From Panicum virgatum (lineage: Eukaryota; Streptophyta; Magnoliopsida; Poales; Poaceae): a stretch of 64,000 nt of DNA. Both the position numbers and the translations under genes were made by a program. Below, in pieces: positions 1-11,904 of the stretch. Under the pieces are notes generated by a model that worked only from the letters and a program-made list of their open reading frames with translations, ran no database searches and was not told the DNA's origin. Every line of letters starts with the position of its first letter. Position 1 is the stretch's first letter. The stretch covers positions 18,556,782-18,620,781 of the forward strand of contig NC_053139.1 of assembly GCF_016808335.1 (NCBI RefSeq), given 5' to 3'.

Positions 1-556
1 GTAAAGGTATGCAAGGTAGAGTAAGTGCGGAAACGTAATGCGGTAAGTAAAGAGGTAAGTGCAAGAGGGATGCAAACTCCCGAGTAGACACGGTCATGTA
101 ACGTGGTTCGGCATAAACGCCTACGTACACGGGACACCGAGGCTCTTCCGATCACCGTCTTGCACTACGCCACCAATGGCGATGCCGGCAAGCAAAGGCA
201 AGTGCCCACAAGACACCGAGTCTCGTGCACCGCCACCGTCTCTCTCGGTCACCCGGCCGAAATCCACTACGGAGCTTCTCCACCAAGGAGGGGGCCTCCT
301 CTTCCCCCGCACAAAGTGTCGTTGCCACTCCACACCAAGACGGAGGGTCACACGACGGATCACAAGTTGCTTGCCGCAGCAAGACTTCTCTCAAGGGAGC
401 TCTCGCAAGAACTAATCCCTATTACAAGCACTAAGCACTCTCACAAGTGTGCTTAAGCCTATATGATGTACAATGAAGCTCTATGGTGGTTGGAGATGAT
501 CTTTAGCTCTTGTATACTTCCTTGAACTCCAGCACACTCAAATGACCCGGCCTTGG

Positions 557-570
557 GGGTATATATAGGC
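557..570 (-). promoter_or_regulatory. TATA box of the Copia-type LTR
   Basis: The minus strand reads CTATATATACCCCC, next to the GGCCGGGTCATTTGAG-like sequence found near the core promoter of many grass Copia LTRs. It marks U3/R on the minus strand. Confidence 0.5.
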
Positions 571-639
571 AGCCCAAGCAAATGTAGCCGTTGGAGAAAA
601 GCTGCCAAAAAAACGCTTAACACCAGTTAATCCGACGTA

Positions 640-1015
640 CCTCCAAAGCCATCGTCGGTTTAACCGGTGTATGTAAACTGCTACTTGAAAAACTAGCCGT
701 TAGCAATTAACCGGTGTATCGCCGGTTTAACCGATGCAATCAACCGGTGTATGTAAAATTATCGTCGGTTTAACCGGTCCTCCAAAAACCACCTCTCTGG
801 ACAACTGAACCGATGCAATTGACCGATGCATCGTCGGTTCAACCGGTGTATGTATTTTCATCGGTCTTCGTTTGGCAATGCACCGACGTATGCATTTTCT
901 TCAACGTCGGTTAATCCGGTGAGTGTATCTTCAGTTTCCAGCTTCTGGACAATTACACTGGCGTGTGTCTTTTCCTTAATGTCGGTTAATCCGGTGAGTG
1001 TATCTTCAGTTTCCA
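640..1015. repeat. Clustered CCGGTGTATGTA / CGGTTTAACCGG motifs in LTR U3
   Basis: Short motifs ACCGGTGTATGTA, CCGATGCA and CGGTTTAACCGG recur about ten times between 640 and 860. A block of about 40 bp containing CGGTTAATCCGGTGAGTG is then duplicated at about 905 and 978. They lie upstream of the minus-strand TATA box, where retrotransposon enhancer repeats usually sit. Confidence 0.6.
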
Positions 1016-1117
1016 GCGGAACCCCCGTAGGGGTGGCTCTTCGGGCCTTGCTACGCCTCTCTTCTCTTTGTCATCACTTGAACCTAAAAGCCTGAGAATA
1101 GTCATCTTAACAATCAC

Positions 1118-1276
1118 ATTAGTCCAAGTGTTGTGTGTGTCATCAATCGCCAAAACATTATATTGAAATATGGCATGAGAGGCCATTTTCGCTACAATTA
1201 GTCCAAGTGTTGTGTTGTCTACATCAATCACCAAAATATTATATTGAAATATGGCATGAGAGGCCATTTTTGCTAC
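1118..1276. repeat. Tandem duplication of about 80 bp at the LTR terminus
   Basis: Two adjacent units both run from TTAGTCCAAGTGTTGTG through TTATATTGAAATATGGCATG to GAGGCCATTTT. They differ at a few positions and include the LTR terminus. Confidence 0.7.
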
Positions 1277-1279
1277 ACA

Positions 1280-4200
1280 CTTAACTAGACATGCAAGGCT
1301 TTTTGGCTAGAGGGCTTTGTTTTGCCGAAAAAGCGACTAAGAGTAGATCCTTAATTTCAGAGTTTAACTTTTCCATATTCTAGTTCAATTAACCATTCTA
1401 GATAAGCATTTATTTCTAAACAAGCATGGTAGTGAAAAACATTAATCATACAACAGTATTATCATCAACAACATATTCCACTTGTTACTCTATGTAGCAG
1501 AAGTGTTAAGGAGTCTCATTTTCCGTGAGCGACGGAATGATTCGAATCGAGTTTATTAATCTGGCCAGGGGAACCTAACACACACACCTATGGGAACCAA
1601 GTCACCCACACAACTATTCCCCTTTCTTTACAGTCCGTGGATCCGAGTCATCCCCCTCGACTACAGAGTAAGTCTACTCTAGTAGCCGTGTGGCGCGACC
1701 ACCCTGAACAAGTTCAGAAGGGGATGAATGATCGTTCCACTCGCCGGTCTAATCAGGTACTAGAGCTTACCGATTACCATATTCCTCGGCATGTGGTTAG
1801 TACTTTTAAATGCTTAACAACCACTACCACACACTACGACCTTATCCATTTTTCTCTCTACGACGGGGTCCCATGATCCCGTCCATAAGCCTTATATTTG
1901 CAGTATGTGGTAAAACAGTCAGATCCTATAATCTCGCGAGTAGAAAGACCACTCGATTTTTACCGATCCTAGTTAGCAGAGCATCTAGTCGAACTTAACC
2001 TCTAGTATCCAAAACATGGGTACCTAGGATCATGCATCTATGGTTTCAACCAACGCCTGAACGTAAATGCACAATAAATAATAGTACAATATAGATTGCA
2101 TAGATTAAAAATATAGGCATTAGATGCACCAGGGCTTGCCTTCCCGGGTACTGCTAGCCTTGGGCTCTTCCGAACTTTGGTTCGGGTCTTAGATTAGTTC
2201 AAGTGCATTCACTTGTGCACCAGCGGTGTCAGCCTCGTGCGTTGGCACCAACTCGTAGGTACCGTCAACGAGATTGGCAGTTTCTATATGAATGCAACAA
2301 TGAATTTTGTTACAACATGATACAAACACATTTATTTCCTTCACTATAAAGTTGTAGTCCAACAAAAGATGGTTTGTTGTGGTGATCTTAGTCAACTTTA
2401 TTTACTGGGCAATCGTTTATAGAGTAGTAATTATAGTGAACTGGGTGGTAGTTTTTAATGCGAATTAAAATACATGAAGTAATTTGACTATTTTAACTCA
2501 TAAGCTATGAATAGTTTCTGCAGCTACAATATTTATACCAGGTAGTACATCTAATCAGCAACTTGCAGTAAAAATTTCAGCTAAAAACAGTAAGGCATGA
2601 ATCCATGAAAAATACTCAACACAGATCATGTTTAAAAGAAGATGAATTTCCACAGATCAAAATATAACAGTTATGAAGCTTAATTTGTTACATAGAAGTC
2701 TAAAAATGGTCCTAAACATACTGTAATTATTTCAGAATTTTTCTAGTAATACAACAGAAGTAATAAATTCGAAAAAATTAAACCACATATAGTAAAATTA
2801 ATTAGTACAGAAAGTTATATAGCTTTTCTGGATCTTAAATTTTTCAGACATGCATATATGACCAGGATCAAGTTTCATAAATATTTTTAGATTTTTCTAA
2901 CCAAGTAAACTATTTATCATAATTAAAGCCTACTTAACAAGCATCAAATCAAATATATAGTTAAACAGATCTAAAATTTCTCAAACTTACGCAACAATAA
3001 GGTTTTAGTGACATGCACACAAGAAAAAAGTTTCATATACAGAACCTCAACATTTCTACCAGCATTAATACATAAGCAATACTAGTAGATCTAGGAATCT
3101 TGGAACTTTGACTTCGTTATTGATGTCAAAATGGGTTCAAATTTTTACCAGACCCTAGTAACAGTATGACACACATTTTACCCAAAAATCATATAAAGTT
3201 AGTTAGTAGAACTCCTAGAACTTCCATATCCCATTTAATCTAATCTTTTTCCTAGATTAAAAACTAGACTGATTATGAAGATGTGCATGTAACAAACTTT
3301 GTAGCGCTTGTTGCAAGGATTCCAAAACATTTTAGTTTGCATTTTTATGATTTTTCTAGGATTTCCTAGGCATTTTTTGAGTTCACTGATTTCATTTCTA
3401 AAGTTCATGTACATTTTTCGCTCAGACCCCTAGAAAAGATTGCAAGCAATGCAATCCGGACCATGGAACTGGGCCGGCGGCGACGACGGCCAAATCCGGC
3501 CGGCGGCGAGGGCTAGGGGGCGGATGGGCAAGAGGAACTCGAGAGCTACCTGCGGGTACCTTGGGTTGGGGCTGGGACGGCTCGAAGTGGTGGAGCCACG
3601 GCTAGCGGCGGCGGTTCGGGGGTCTGCTCGCTGGCGGCGACGCTCCGTCGAGTTTTGGAGGGGTTGGACGGGCTCTAGAGCTTCAGCAGGGTGAGGCGAA
3701 GCTCGTGGTGGCCTTGGTTTGGGCAATGTGGGTCGGGATTGGGCCGGCCACGGCGAGCTTGAGCTCGCCAACAATGGCGGGTGGCAGAGGGAGGAGAAAA
3801 GCGGCTCGCGCGCGAGGGTGAGGCCAGGGTTCTATTTATAGGCTGAGAGGACTTCGTTTGCTTCGCTTGGGAGGCAATGTAGGTGTCAGGGGAGGTCGGG
3901 ACCGGGACGGCCGATCGTCGGTGGCGCTGGCGGAGCGAGGGGTGCCTCTGCGACGGCGGCCAGGCGGCGTGGCGTCCTCCCAACTGTTCTGGGACGCGTG
4001 GAGGCTCGAGGGAAGGACAGGGCGGACGCGGGATGGCAAAACTGGGGGCGTTACGGGGTCCACTTGGCCGAAACCAGCCTCGCACGGCGCACGGCGCGAC
4101 CGGCGGCGTACGGTCGCCGGTTGAGAGGGAGAGGAGAGAGATAGACTCAGTGGCAGTCTTGTAAATATTTCGAAGTTCTGATTTCAGTTTTCTATTTTCA

Positions 4201-4560
4201 ATTTTTTCCCTCTTCTTTGCCTCAAATGAAAAACTGTTGAATACCAATATTGCTCAGTTTTTCGAGAGCTACAACTTTCGTTTTAGGCACCTTTTCATTT
4301 GAGCAAAGGTTTGTGAGTTAATTTAAAAGATTCCAAAACTACACAAAAGGCTTCAATTTGATTTATTTACTTGGGCTGAATTTGGGCCCACCTCCAATTG
4401 AGCACATGTCACTAATTGTACCAGAATTTTGTGTACTTTATTTTGGTGAGTTTATTTGTACATGAAATATAGTTAGATTTTGCTCTATTTGCCCTCAAAT
4501 TGTGAAACCACTGTTCGAATTTGAATTTAAATTGCCTTCTGTTGCTTTTAATAAATGTTT
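1280..4560 (-). mobile_element. Long (about 3 kb) Gypsy-type LTR, minus orientation, left end disrupted
   Basis: This stretch is related along its length to the LTR at 30967-34083. Both share an AACTAGACATCCAA-like start, an AAGAGTAGATCCTTA block, a GGGCTTGCCTTC block, an AT-rich middle, a GC-rich block, and a CTCAGTTTTTCGAGAGCTACAAC-like stretch near the right. A minus-strand TATA (CCTATAAATAGAACC, about 3829-3842) gives the orientation. The many GC-rich ORFs at 3430-4247 lie in this LTR and are not believable genes. The left end is overlain by the Copia-type LTR; the right end is not defined. Confidence 0.5.
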
Positions 4561-4619
4561 GCTCTCACATTAGCTCTCTCCATTGTTCTAGTTTTGTCCA
4601 TTAATGACTTTTGAACACC

Positions 4620-5003
4620 TAGGGTGTCAAGGATCCGCCGGGGACGAAGCGGCGGCGCAGCGAGGATGACACAGACGGCGGCCGGGGACGAGGATCGACG
4701 GCCGGGACGGCACGGACGGCGGCCGGGCGAGGATGGCGCGGACGACGGAGCGGTGGCGCGGCGGCGGGGATGAGTGACGATGCGGATGGGATGGGGTGCG
4801 GCGGCATCCGGCGCTGGGAAGGGAAGAGCTACGTTGGGGAGGGGCGACTCGATTTGGGGCGGTGGGTGATGGGTGGTGGGTAGGGGCGATGAATTTTGAA
4901 TCAGCACGGGTGCGAGCGATGTACGGTCGGGGAGGGGGCGACGAACGAAGCACGAAGTACTACTGAAAAAAATGTCACCCTTAGCATCTTTTTAGTAGTA
5001 GAG
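4620..5003 (-). mobile_element. Possible Helitron 5' portion, minus orientation
   Basis: Read on the minus strand, the segment begins TCTCTACTACTAAAAAGATG just after an A, which fits a plant Helitron 5' terminus (TC, insertion between A and T). A GC-rich body with no recognisable gene follows. I did not find a convincing 3' end (hairpin plus CTAG), so this is a suggestion only. Confidence 0.3.
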
Positions 5004-6388
5004 ATTTACCGGTCATGAGGTGTTTAGAGGATAACGTATGACCGGATTGATAGGATAAATAGTCATACTATCAAGAGGGGTCATTGTGCCCATGCTTGAC
5101 TGTTCTTTAGTGCCATATTTGCTTAAACTTATGTTGCATGCATAAGGGTTAACTTCATTTGAAAAATGGCAAGATCGGTTTGAAAATGAGGGCTGAATGC
5201 TAGGGGCGGACGGTCCGCCCCTCCTTGGTTTGTCTGGACAGAAGCTCTTGTTTCTGTGTTGTGCCGAAGTATATAAGGGCGGACGGTCCGGCCCTCACAG
5301 GCGGATGGTCCACCCCCTAATAGTCCAGTTTGGACATAAACATCGCGTCTCTAGTGGCTCGCAAAAATTGACTGGCGGACGGTCCGCTCAGTGGGTGCGG
5401 ACGGTCCGCCCCTCATTTTCTATTTTGTATAGAGATGTTGTCTCTCTGAGTTGTTAGAGCTTTTGAACGGTGGACGGTCTGCACCTAAGGTGCGGACAGT
5501 CCACGAAGTGCTGTAACGGTAGACTCTGACATGTAATAGTTGCGAATCTAGCCATTGGTTTTGAATGGTGGACAGTCCAGTTTGTTTAAAGTGGACAGTC
5601 CGCAAATCCTCTGTATGCACGCATTTTGAGTGTAGCAGCTAGATCCCAAGGGGTACTCTATATATATCACATACCCGGCCGTGGGGGGAGCTCTTTTGAC
5701 CTCTTGGAAAGCTTTTCTGACATACTTGAGCTAGTTTCCCCCTCTCTTACACACTCTTTACTTAGGAATTGCATTCTTGTGAGTGTGAGAGCATCCTAGT
5801 GTATTGCATCAAGAGTTTGAGCTTTGTGGCACTAGAGAATCTTCAAGCAAGCGTCCTTGACTTGTTACTCTTGGGAGTTGCCGCTCCCTAGATGGCTTGA
5901 AGAAGGTGATTTCGTGGAGACCTTCAAAGAGATTGTGGAGGAGCCCCGAAATTGGTTGGGAGAGGTCTTTGTGCTCACCTCGCTGGTGTGGTGCAGAGCA
6001 ACTCTAGTGGAATCGAGGCTTGGAGAGGTTCATTGATTCAAGCCAACTCAATATCAAGGGGAGCCTTGATAGAGGAGCGGTTGATTCTTTGAATCCACCC
6101 CAACGTGGATTAGGGGTGACTGGCAAGTCATCGACACTACAGGAAAAATTCTTGTGTCAAGCTCGGTTATCTCTTTGCTCTTTTTGATTCTTGCAATTTA
6201 CTTTGAGCAATTTACTTTCCTAGTGCTTAAATTGTCTCTTGTCATCCTAGGTTGCAAACCCAACTAGTGATAGGATATGCTAGACATAGGAGCTCACTTG
6301 TTTTACTAATTAAATTTCTCTAGTGTTTGTGTTTGAACTTAAAAACCGCCTATTCACCCCCTCTCTAGTCGGTGTTCTTGAACCTACA
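5004..6388 (+). mobile_element. Copia LTR (5' LTR of a truncated element)
   Basis: The region ends in CA at 6387-6388, followed by a primer-binding site at 6391 and a gag start at 6448, so it is the 5' LTR of a plus-strand Copia element. A TATATATA core promoter with GGCCGTGGGGGGAG-type flank is at about 5660-5690, preceded by an array of near-palindromic motifs. The left boundary is uncertain because another element abuts at 5003. The internal region is cut at 6967 by the next insertion, so no pol region is present. Confidence 0.65.
5203..5606. repeat. Nine near-palindromic GCGGACGGTCCGC motifs in the Copia LTR
   Basis: Copies lie near 5205, 5278, 5302, 5371, 5397, 5468, 5491, 5566 and 5592. 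The first and fifth are perfect palindromes flanked by CC/GG; the later ones decay to GGACAGTCC. Spacing is irregular (about 20-90 bp), so this is not a simple tandem repeat. All lie upstream of the LTR TATA box. Confidence 0.8.
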
Positions 6389-6390
6389 AG

Positions 6391-6402
6391 TGGCATCAGA
6401 GC
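6391..6402 (+). promoter_or_regulatory. Primer-binding site, initiator tRNA-Met type
   Basis: TGGCATCAGAGC lies two bases after the LTR end. It differs by one base from TGGTATCAGAGC, the usual plant Copia site complementary to the 3' end of initiator tRNA-Met. Confidence 0.75.
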
Positions 6403-6447
6403 TAAGTACTCAATTAATAAGGATTTAATCATCTCGGAGTAGGGACA

Positions 6448-6967
6448 ATGACTAGTGAAAATGAAATTCACGTTGGGATGCCACCATTCTTTGATGGAAA
6501 TAACTATGATTATTGGAATGTTAGAATGATGTCCTATCTCAAGTCTTTGAGTAGAAAAATGTGGACAATTGTGATGGATGGATATGTTATTCTTGATGAG
6601 AAGAATTGACACCTCGTGATGAAGAGAATGACATACTCAATGATCAAGCCGTGAATGTGCTATTTAGTGCTCTTAATGTTAGTGAGTTCAACCGGGTCAA
6701 GAATCTTAAGGTTGCAAATGAAATATGGAAGAAACTTATGGAAATTCATGAGGGTACATCAAGCGTGGAAGATGCAAAATTATATGTGCTCAAGGAAAAA
6801 TTTAGTGAGTTTGCCATGAAGAAAGAAGAAGGTGTGCCCGAGATATTTAACCGGTTGAATGATAATGTGAATGAGCTCAAGGGTCTTGGATTTGAGGTGC
6901 CGGATGAGGATTTCTCTCACAAGTTCCATAGATGTCTTCCAGAGGGATATAATCAACACACTAAGCC
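6448..6967 (+). pseudogene. Copia gag fragment (UBN2 type), frameshifted and truncated
   Basis: An ATG at 6448 opens a gag-like reading frame with the FDGNNYDYW motif of Copia gag N-termini. It stops at 6607-6609; one lost base moves the reading to the next frame, which continues (ILNDQAVNVLFSAL, then LKEKFSEFAMKK) as a UBN2-type gag domain to about LPEGYNQ. The frame then runs into the TG end of the Gypsy LTR at 6968, which cuts the gene. The zinc knuckle, protease, integrase and RT regions are absent. Not functional. Confidence 0.8.
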
Positions 6968-8012
6968 TGAGAGCACCGTTCGCCAAGCTCAGACTGCAAC
7001 TCCTTCGAACCAGGGCGTGCCAGTCAATTTGACCTATAAATTGACAAGAAATTGGCAAACGTTAAATTCGAGAGCGTGTCGGCTGGATTTATGAATATCT
7101 CTCACACAGTATATCGGCAAACCCTGCCGACACAGAAGACAACAAAAATGGTCGAAACGACCGATACGATCGGCAGACTCAACTGATGCAGAAAACGACA
7201 AATCGGCTAGATCAACCGATGTACACGTGGAACGATGTGAAGGCTATCAATGCATAACCTAAACAAAGTTACTCGAATAACGACACTTGGAATAGATCTA
7301 ATCGGCTTTGTGAATATTCTAACAATATAATAAGATTAATAACCGATCTAATCATTGCTCCAAGTTGGACAAATTTGATAAAAGCTAAAACAATAGGAAA
7401 AACCTATAGATCTAGCAAATATCGGTAGATTGTGAATAAATCTAGATGAGACTACAACGATGTGCCTGAAGTCAAAACCTAGATAAAATTCGATAACTTT
7501 TGGATAGATCTAAACGAAGCAACAATGATGCGCCTGTAAACTAAAGCTTAGATTTACTCGGTAAACGAAAACTCACAAGCAAATCAAATCGCTCGAATGT
7601 GAAGCGTCCTTGATCAACTCGAAAGAACTCACAGAAAAGAAAATAGCGAAGTTGCCAATAAGAAAGTAAATTGCAGAGAAATTGTAAAGGTTTGTTTGAT
7701 TTGGTGTGTACCAACCTTTCTTAGGTCCCATACAACTGCTATTTATACCCCTAAACTAAACGATTCCTGGCCGATTACGGCAAATACATAACTTGACGCA
7801 AAAGAAAAAACTTTCTAAATAAAACAAATCGAACTAAAATAGGACTCCACCGGAATCTGAGCAAATCCGGATATCCCTCCGGCTAAAGGAATCCCCATCG
7901 GCAACGGCATCATTGGCCAATCTTCATATCGGATACGCTGATATCTTCCAAATCGGCAACCTTTCTCCATTCCATCGTTCAACTTGATGCGTGTCAAAAA
8001 ATGGCGTCAACA
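6968..8012 (-). mobile_element. 3' LTR of the minus-strand Gypsy element (about 1045 bp)
   Basis: Ends are TGAGAGCACC (6968) and GGCGTCAACA (8012). A minus-strand TATA (GTATAAATAGC, about 7739-7750) supports the orientation. Directly right of the LTR the minus strand reads ACTGGGGGGCA, a polypurine tract abutting the TG of the LTR. The five bases left of the LTR are AAGCC; the partner duplication is lost with the 5' end. Confidence 0.65.
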
Positions 8013-8024
8013 TATGCCCCCCAG
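8013..8024 (-). promoter_or_regulatory. Polypurine tract of the minus-strand Gypsy element
   Basis: The minus strand reads CTGGGGGGCATA immediately before the LTR TG. Plus-strand priming sites of Gypsy elements occupy this position. Confidence 0.55.
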
Positions 8025-8353
8025 TTTCAGAGTAATATATCTTTTTGCTTCGAAACTTACTCCAGTCATGATTACTTTTCTAAACCAACACCTCAAACAG
8101 TGTTCAAACCAGTTCTCATACCCCGTGCAGGCGGCGCGTCAAATTTCCATTATGCCCCTCAAGGCAAACACTATAAATATCCCATTCCATTATTCCATCT
8201 TCTTCTCCGTCGGCACTCCTTCAGCATTTTCATTCTTTCTCTCTCCTCAAGAACAAATCCGTTCCACCATCCCCAAGATTCCAAGCGGGCTGCTTCCTCC
8301 GGCGGCAGGAACTCATCCCCTTTTTGCACCAAGAACTCATCCTCCTCCAGCAA

Positions 8354-10900
8354 TGGCGTCTTTCTCCGAGAAGTACATTTTCTGTGGCAGAACCGTCGGC
8401 CCAACATCCAACACCTTAAAAATGGCAGAGACACTAGCAGATGGCAACCAGATCCTGCTTGGGAAACATCTCCTTGGATCAGTATACTACCAACTGCATC
8501 AGGTGTTAGTTAAACTCAAAGCCGATTAGCCGATCGGCAACCTTGGAGGGTCATGGTGGTTCATTCAGCTGTGGTTGAACATGTACATGCACATAACCAT
8601 GGGTATGAATCTGCGACAAATATCCTTTCCATCAAAAAATTTTGCAGAAGGGGAAACACTCCGGACTCACCGATGCACCTCCTTTGGCGAAACAACATTA
8701 ATGATAGCAAATGATCCTCAAGCTTTCGGTGTGACCGATTTCTTCAGATGCTTCTACAATGGCTTTTCGGAAGAATCCATCATCTAGTTTGCCTACTTCG
8801 ATGAAAACCATAGCTTTGAGAACCTAGTAAAGTTTCAGCTCGACATCTGGAGAAATGATAAGTACACAATCAACAGCTTGAGAGAAGTCCTCGTCCCAAG
8901 AATTCTGCCTGTCAACTTCATTTTGGGACGAGGCTAGCACGGCTTTGAGTTCTACTATCCATCGGAGGTACCACGACAGCTGGGATTTGGCCAAGTACCG
9001 ATCCAACTTTTCTTTGCCGATAAGGTTCAGGCCAGAGATGCTATCAAGAGTGCTTTAGCCTACAATCGCTTAAAAGAATCTAGAGCCCAATGCAAGTGCT
9101 ATCAACTTGGGTGATTGGCAAATTGCCGCCTTCACAACAATCCCTTTCAAACACTGGTGGTCAGAATGGCAAGGGCACTTCTTCTGCATATCGGCAAGCA
9201 TTTACTGCAAAAACTTCGATGCTGATTACCAAGAACCTGAGAACGAGGTATATAACTCCAAACTTTCCAATAGTCAATCATTCATTTTCCTTCTGATTGA
9301 TATTAAAAAAATTATTTGACAGGTTCCTAGCACAGCTCCCCCCAACCATCAGTAAGAGCAACCGACCGATCGCATATGCTCCTCCATCGGAGAATTCCTT
9401 CATCGGTCATGGCGCCCCAACCTTGGATGATATCTGAGCTGGGAAGAAACGCAAAGCATCCAGTACCAAGACAACATCGCGCAAGGTACTTATCCAAGGT
9501 TCTTCAAGCCAACAGATTGACTCATCGGCAACACAATCATCGGCACAGGCTGCCAATCCACCAATCGTAGAGATCTTGGATTCTCCATCAACAGGTAACT
9601 CACTCATCCTTGACCCCAAGCTGGAATAGATTTAGCATTTCCATACTTAATTTTAACTACACTGTTAGCTGAAGAACTCACCAAGAACGTGCACGATATC
9701 GCTGGTGACCGAGCTGTGAGTACAGGAGAAAAAGAAATCCAAGACATGACACCACTATCTTCCCCTTCAACTCAGGTAACTGTACTCCAGCAACACTTTT
9801 CTTCTTGTAAATCACCTTTAAATTACCGAAATCTGTCAATTATTTTCAGATCAATATGTTGTCTCCTGCATCCAAAAGGGCAAGACCGACTGTATTAACT
9901 TCTCAGGTAAAAATTCCGATCTTTCATTTCGCAATCCGTTATTCGATTCTAATAATTATTTTCAGGATACTACTTCCAAGCAAGCATTGGTTGGAACTTC
10001 CGATCAGTCAATTACTTTACTCCCTGATGCTCCTGATGCCGGGACCAACATTATTCTGCCGATAACTGCACCACTACCCCCTCCTGGTTCAAATTTTGAT
10101 GTGATAAACTTGAAACAAGTAAGAATTAATTTTAGTCGATTTCATAATACTCTAAAATTCCCATCGGCTAACTTTATTTTTCTTGTAGGCGCAAGATACT
10201 CCACTTTATTTTTCTTGTAGGCGCAAGATACTCCAGACAACAGTATGTTTTCTTTTCAAATTGGAGTCGCCTCACAAGAAGAAGAAGTGCAATCGGCTGA
10301 ATCGGCTGCAATGTCAGAAAATGTTAGAACCAAGCTTCAAGAGATTCTTCAATTCTTGAATCGAACCATCGGTCAATCGGTTCAGGATGCTGAGCCTATT
10401 CGCACCATTCTGAAAACTTTGGAAGGCCAGCTCCCAGAACCGATCGAGGAAGCATTGACCCCCGCAGCCTTCATCGAGAGTCATCGGGAGCAAGTCCTCA
10501 AGGCTCAAAAACGCCTTGCCGATCGCCTCCAGCAAGAGCAAATCATCAAGCAGAGAGATGACCTCAAGGGCCTTGTAGATTCAACCCGTAGTGAGATTGA
10601 TTCGTTAAACCAATCTCAAGCCGGTCTGGGAAAAAACCAAAGGCGAACTGGAAGCCAAGCGGGACCTCCTTCTCTAGGAACTCAACCAAATCAACCAGGA
10701 GATTGCTATCATACACAATGACTTGTCCCAAATTCAACCAGCAATCGAGAAGCTTAAAGGTGAGAAACAGGAATGAGCCCGCCAAGCTTATCAGCTTCAC
10801 AAGAGCCTCCAGCCGATTCTTGGTTCGGCCGATGATGACAACAAAGCAATTCAGGAAGCCGATGAAATTCGCCTGCGTGCGATCAATGTAATCCAAGACT
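8354..10900 (+). pseudogene. Plant-mobile-domain-like ORF, antisense within the Gypsy element
   Basis: Plus-strand reading frames with intron-like gaps run from an ATG at 8354 to about 10900. A GGSWWFIQLWLNMY motif (about 8547) and later GFEFYYPSEVPRQLG and FKHWWSEWQGHF motifs resemble the aminotransferase-like plant mobile domain found in grass TEs. The part from 10245 to 10720 is glutamine/glutamate-rich and predicted helical. Stop codons split the frame (for example at 8527, about 8786 and 8935), and GT-AG junctions are plausible near 9248/9321 and 9775/9850. Its function in these elements is not known. Decayed here. Confidence 0.55.
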
Positions 10901-11157
10901 CTCTTGGGTTACTGTAATAGGTTTCAGACACACTCTTGATTCGTGATGTAAACACTCTAGCTTCACCATGATGCAAACTGTGGTGTGAACAATATTCTGC
11001 TGTGTATATGTAAGCATCGACTTCCCAAAATAATCGCTTCTCCTTGTTCGTATTTTTCTTATTGCTCTAAGGTCGATGCATATCACATCGGTCATATAGT
11101 AACCAATGTATTTAAGTTACGATCGGTATTCCAATCTGTTTCTGCATATTTTTTGCA

Positions 11158-11904
11158 CTAAAGGTGATACTTCTCGTATCGGCTACAGCTCATAACCCAA
11201 CCGATGCAATTATTCATCGGCTCTGTGTCTACCCATATACTAGGGTAATATTTCTTCAAATACTTCCCATTAAGGGCTCTAGAAAATTCTTCTCCCTCGA
11301 GTGTTTCCAAAATATAAGCATTACCAGGAGCACACCGATTTATTTTGTACGGTCTTTCCCAAGTTGGTGACCACTTGCCAAATTTTGAATGTTTAGACCA
11401 TATTGGCAGGATTAATTTCCACACTAAATCTCCCGGGGCAAAATTCTTAACCTTAACCTTTTTATCATACCATTTGGCCACTCTAGCTTTGTTCGCTTCA
11501 ACATTTATAAGAGCATTTAACAGATGACTAGCTAAATCTTCCAAGCCATCTTTCATCAGAGCTGAGTACTCATCGGTTGTTAGTTGATCTTGAAATGTCA
11601 CATGCCTAGAGCCCATTTTCAATTCCCAAAGAAGAACAGCTTCATGCCCATACACCAATTGATATGGAGACACCTTGGTAGCACCATGACAAGCCATCTG
11701 ATACGCCCACAAAGCCTCATTAAGCGTGTTGTGCCATCGCCTTGGCTGCTCATCAATTTTTCTCTTAATCAACTTGATAATTCCTTTGTTGGACGCTTCT
11801 GCTTGCCCATTAGCTTGAGCATAATATGGAGAAGAATTCAATAATTTAATTCCCATACTGGTAGCAAATTCTTCAAATTCTCTAGACGTGACACTCGTCT
11901 TCAA
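11158..11904 (-). pseudogene. Gypsy integrase, C-terminal half
   Basis: The frame starts inside the rve core just before TSREFEEFA, continues through the catalytic-glutamate region (ANGQAEASNKGI) and the ALWAYQMA / SPYQLVYG motifs, and ends in the C-terminal DNA-binding part (PGDLVWK, then KYLKKYYPSIW). The HHCC zinc domain and the two catalytic aspartates are absent because the element is truncated at about 11900. The frame is otherwise open, so truncation rather than slow decay killed it. Confidence 0.85.

Larger units (their letters stand above)
1..1279 (-). mobile_element. Copia-type LTR, minus orientation, cut by window start
   Basis: On the minus strand this reads as a plant Copia LTR. 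A TATA box (about 559-568) sits beside a conserved GGCCGGGTCATTTGAG-like stretch, followed by a GC-rich transcribed part towards coordinate 1. The right end is placed at CA 1278-1279, giving a TG start on the minus strand; beyond it the sequence changes to a different LTR family. Because this is the promoter-proximal end, the rest of the element, if any, lies left of the window. No coding domain is visible, so it could also be a solo LTR. Confidence 0.55.
6968..11904 (-). mobile_element. 5'-truncated Gypsy (Tat/Retand-like) element, minus orientation
   Basis: From right to left (element 5' to 3') it holds the C-terminal half of integrase (11904-11158), a long region whose opposite strand encodes a plant-mobile-domain-like ORF, a polypurine tract, and the 3' LTR (8012-6968). 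Gag, protease, RT, RNase H and the integrase N-terminus are missing, as is the 5' LTR. The insertion cuts the Copia gag at 6967. An antisense ORF between integrase and 3' LTR is a known trait of grass Tat/Retand-lineage elements; the lineage call is inference. Confidence 0.7.

Noticed and set aside
3430..4247. Long overlapping ORFs on both strands in a GC-rich block
   Set aside because: They lie in the long LTR, shadow each other, and show no domain. High GC alone explains the open frames.
4555..4630. Helitron 3' end (CTAG) partner for the 5003 terminus
   Set aside because: CTAG occurrences lack the hairpin and the flanking A.
4548..4953. Proline/arginine-rich ORFs
   Set aside because: Low-complexity GC-rich sequence of the Helitron-like segment, no domain, frames open on several registers.
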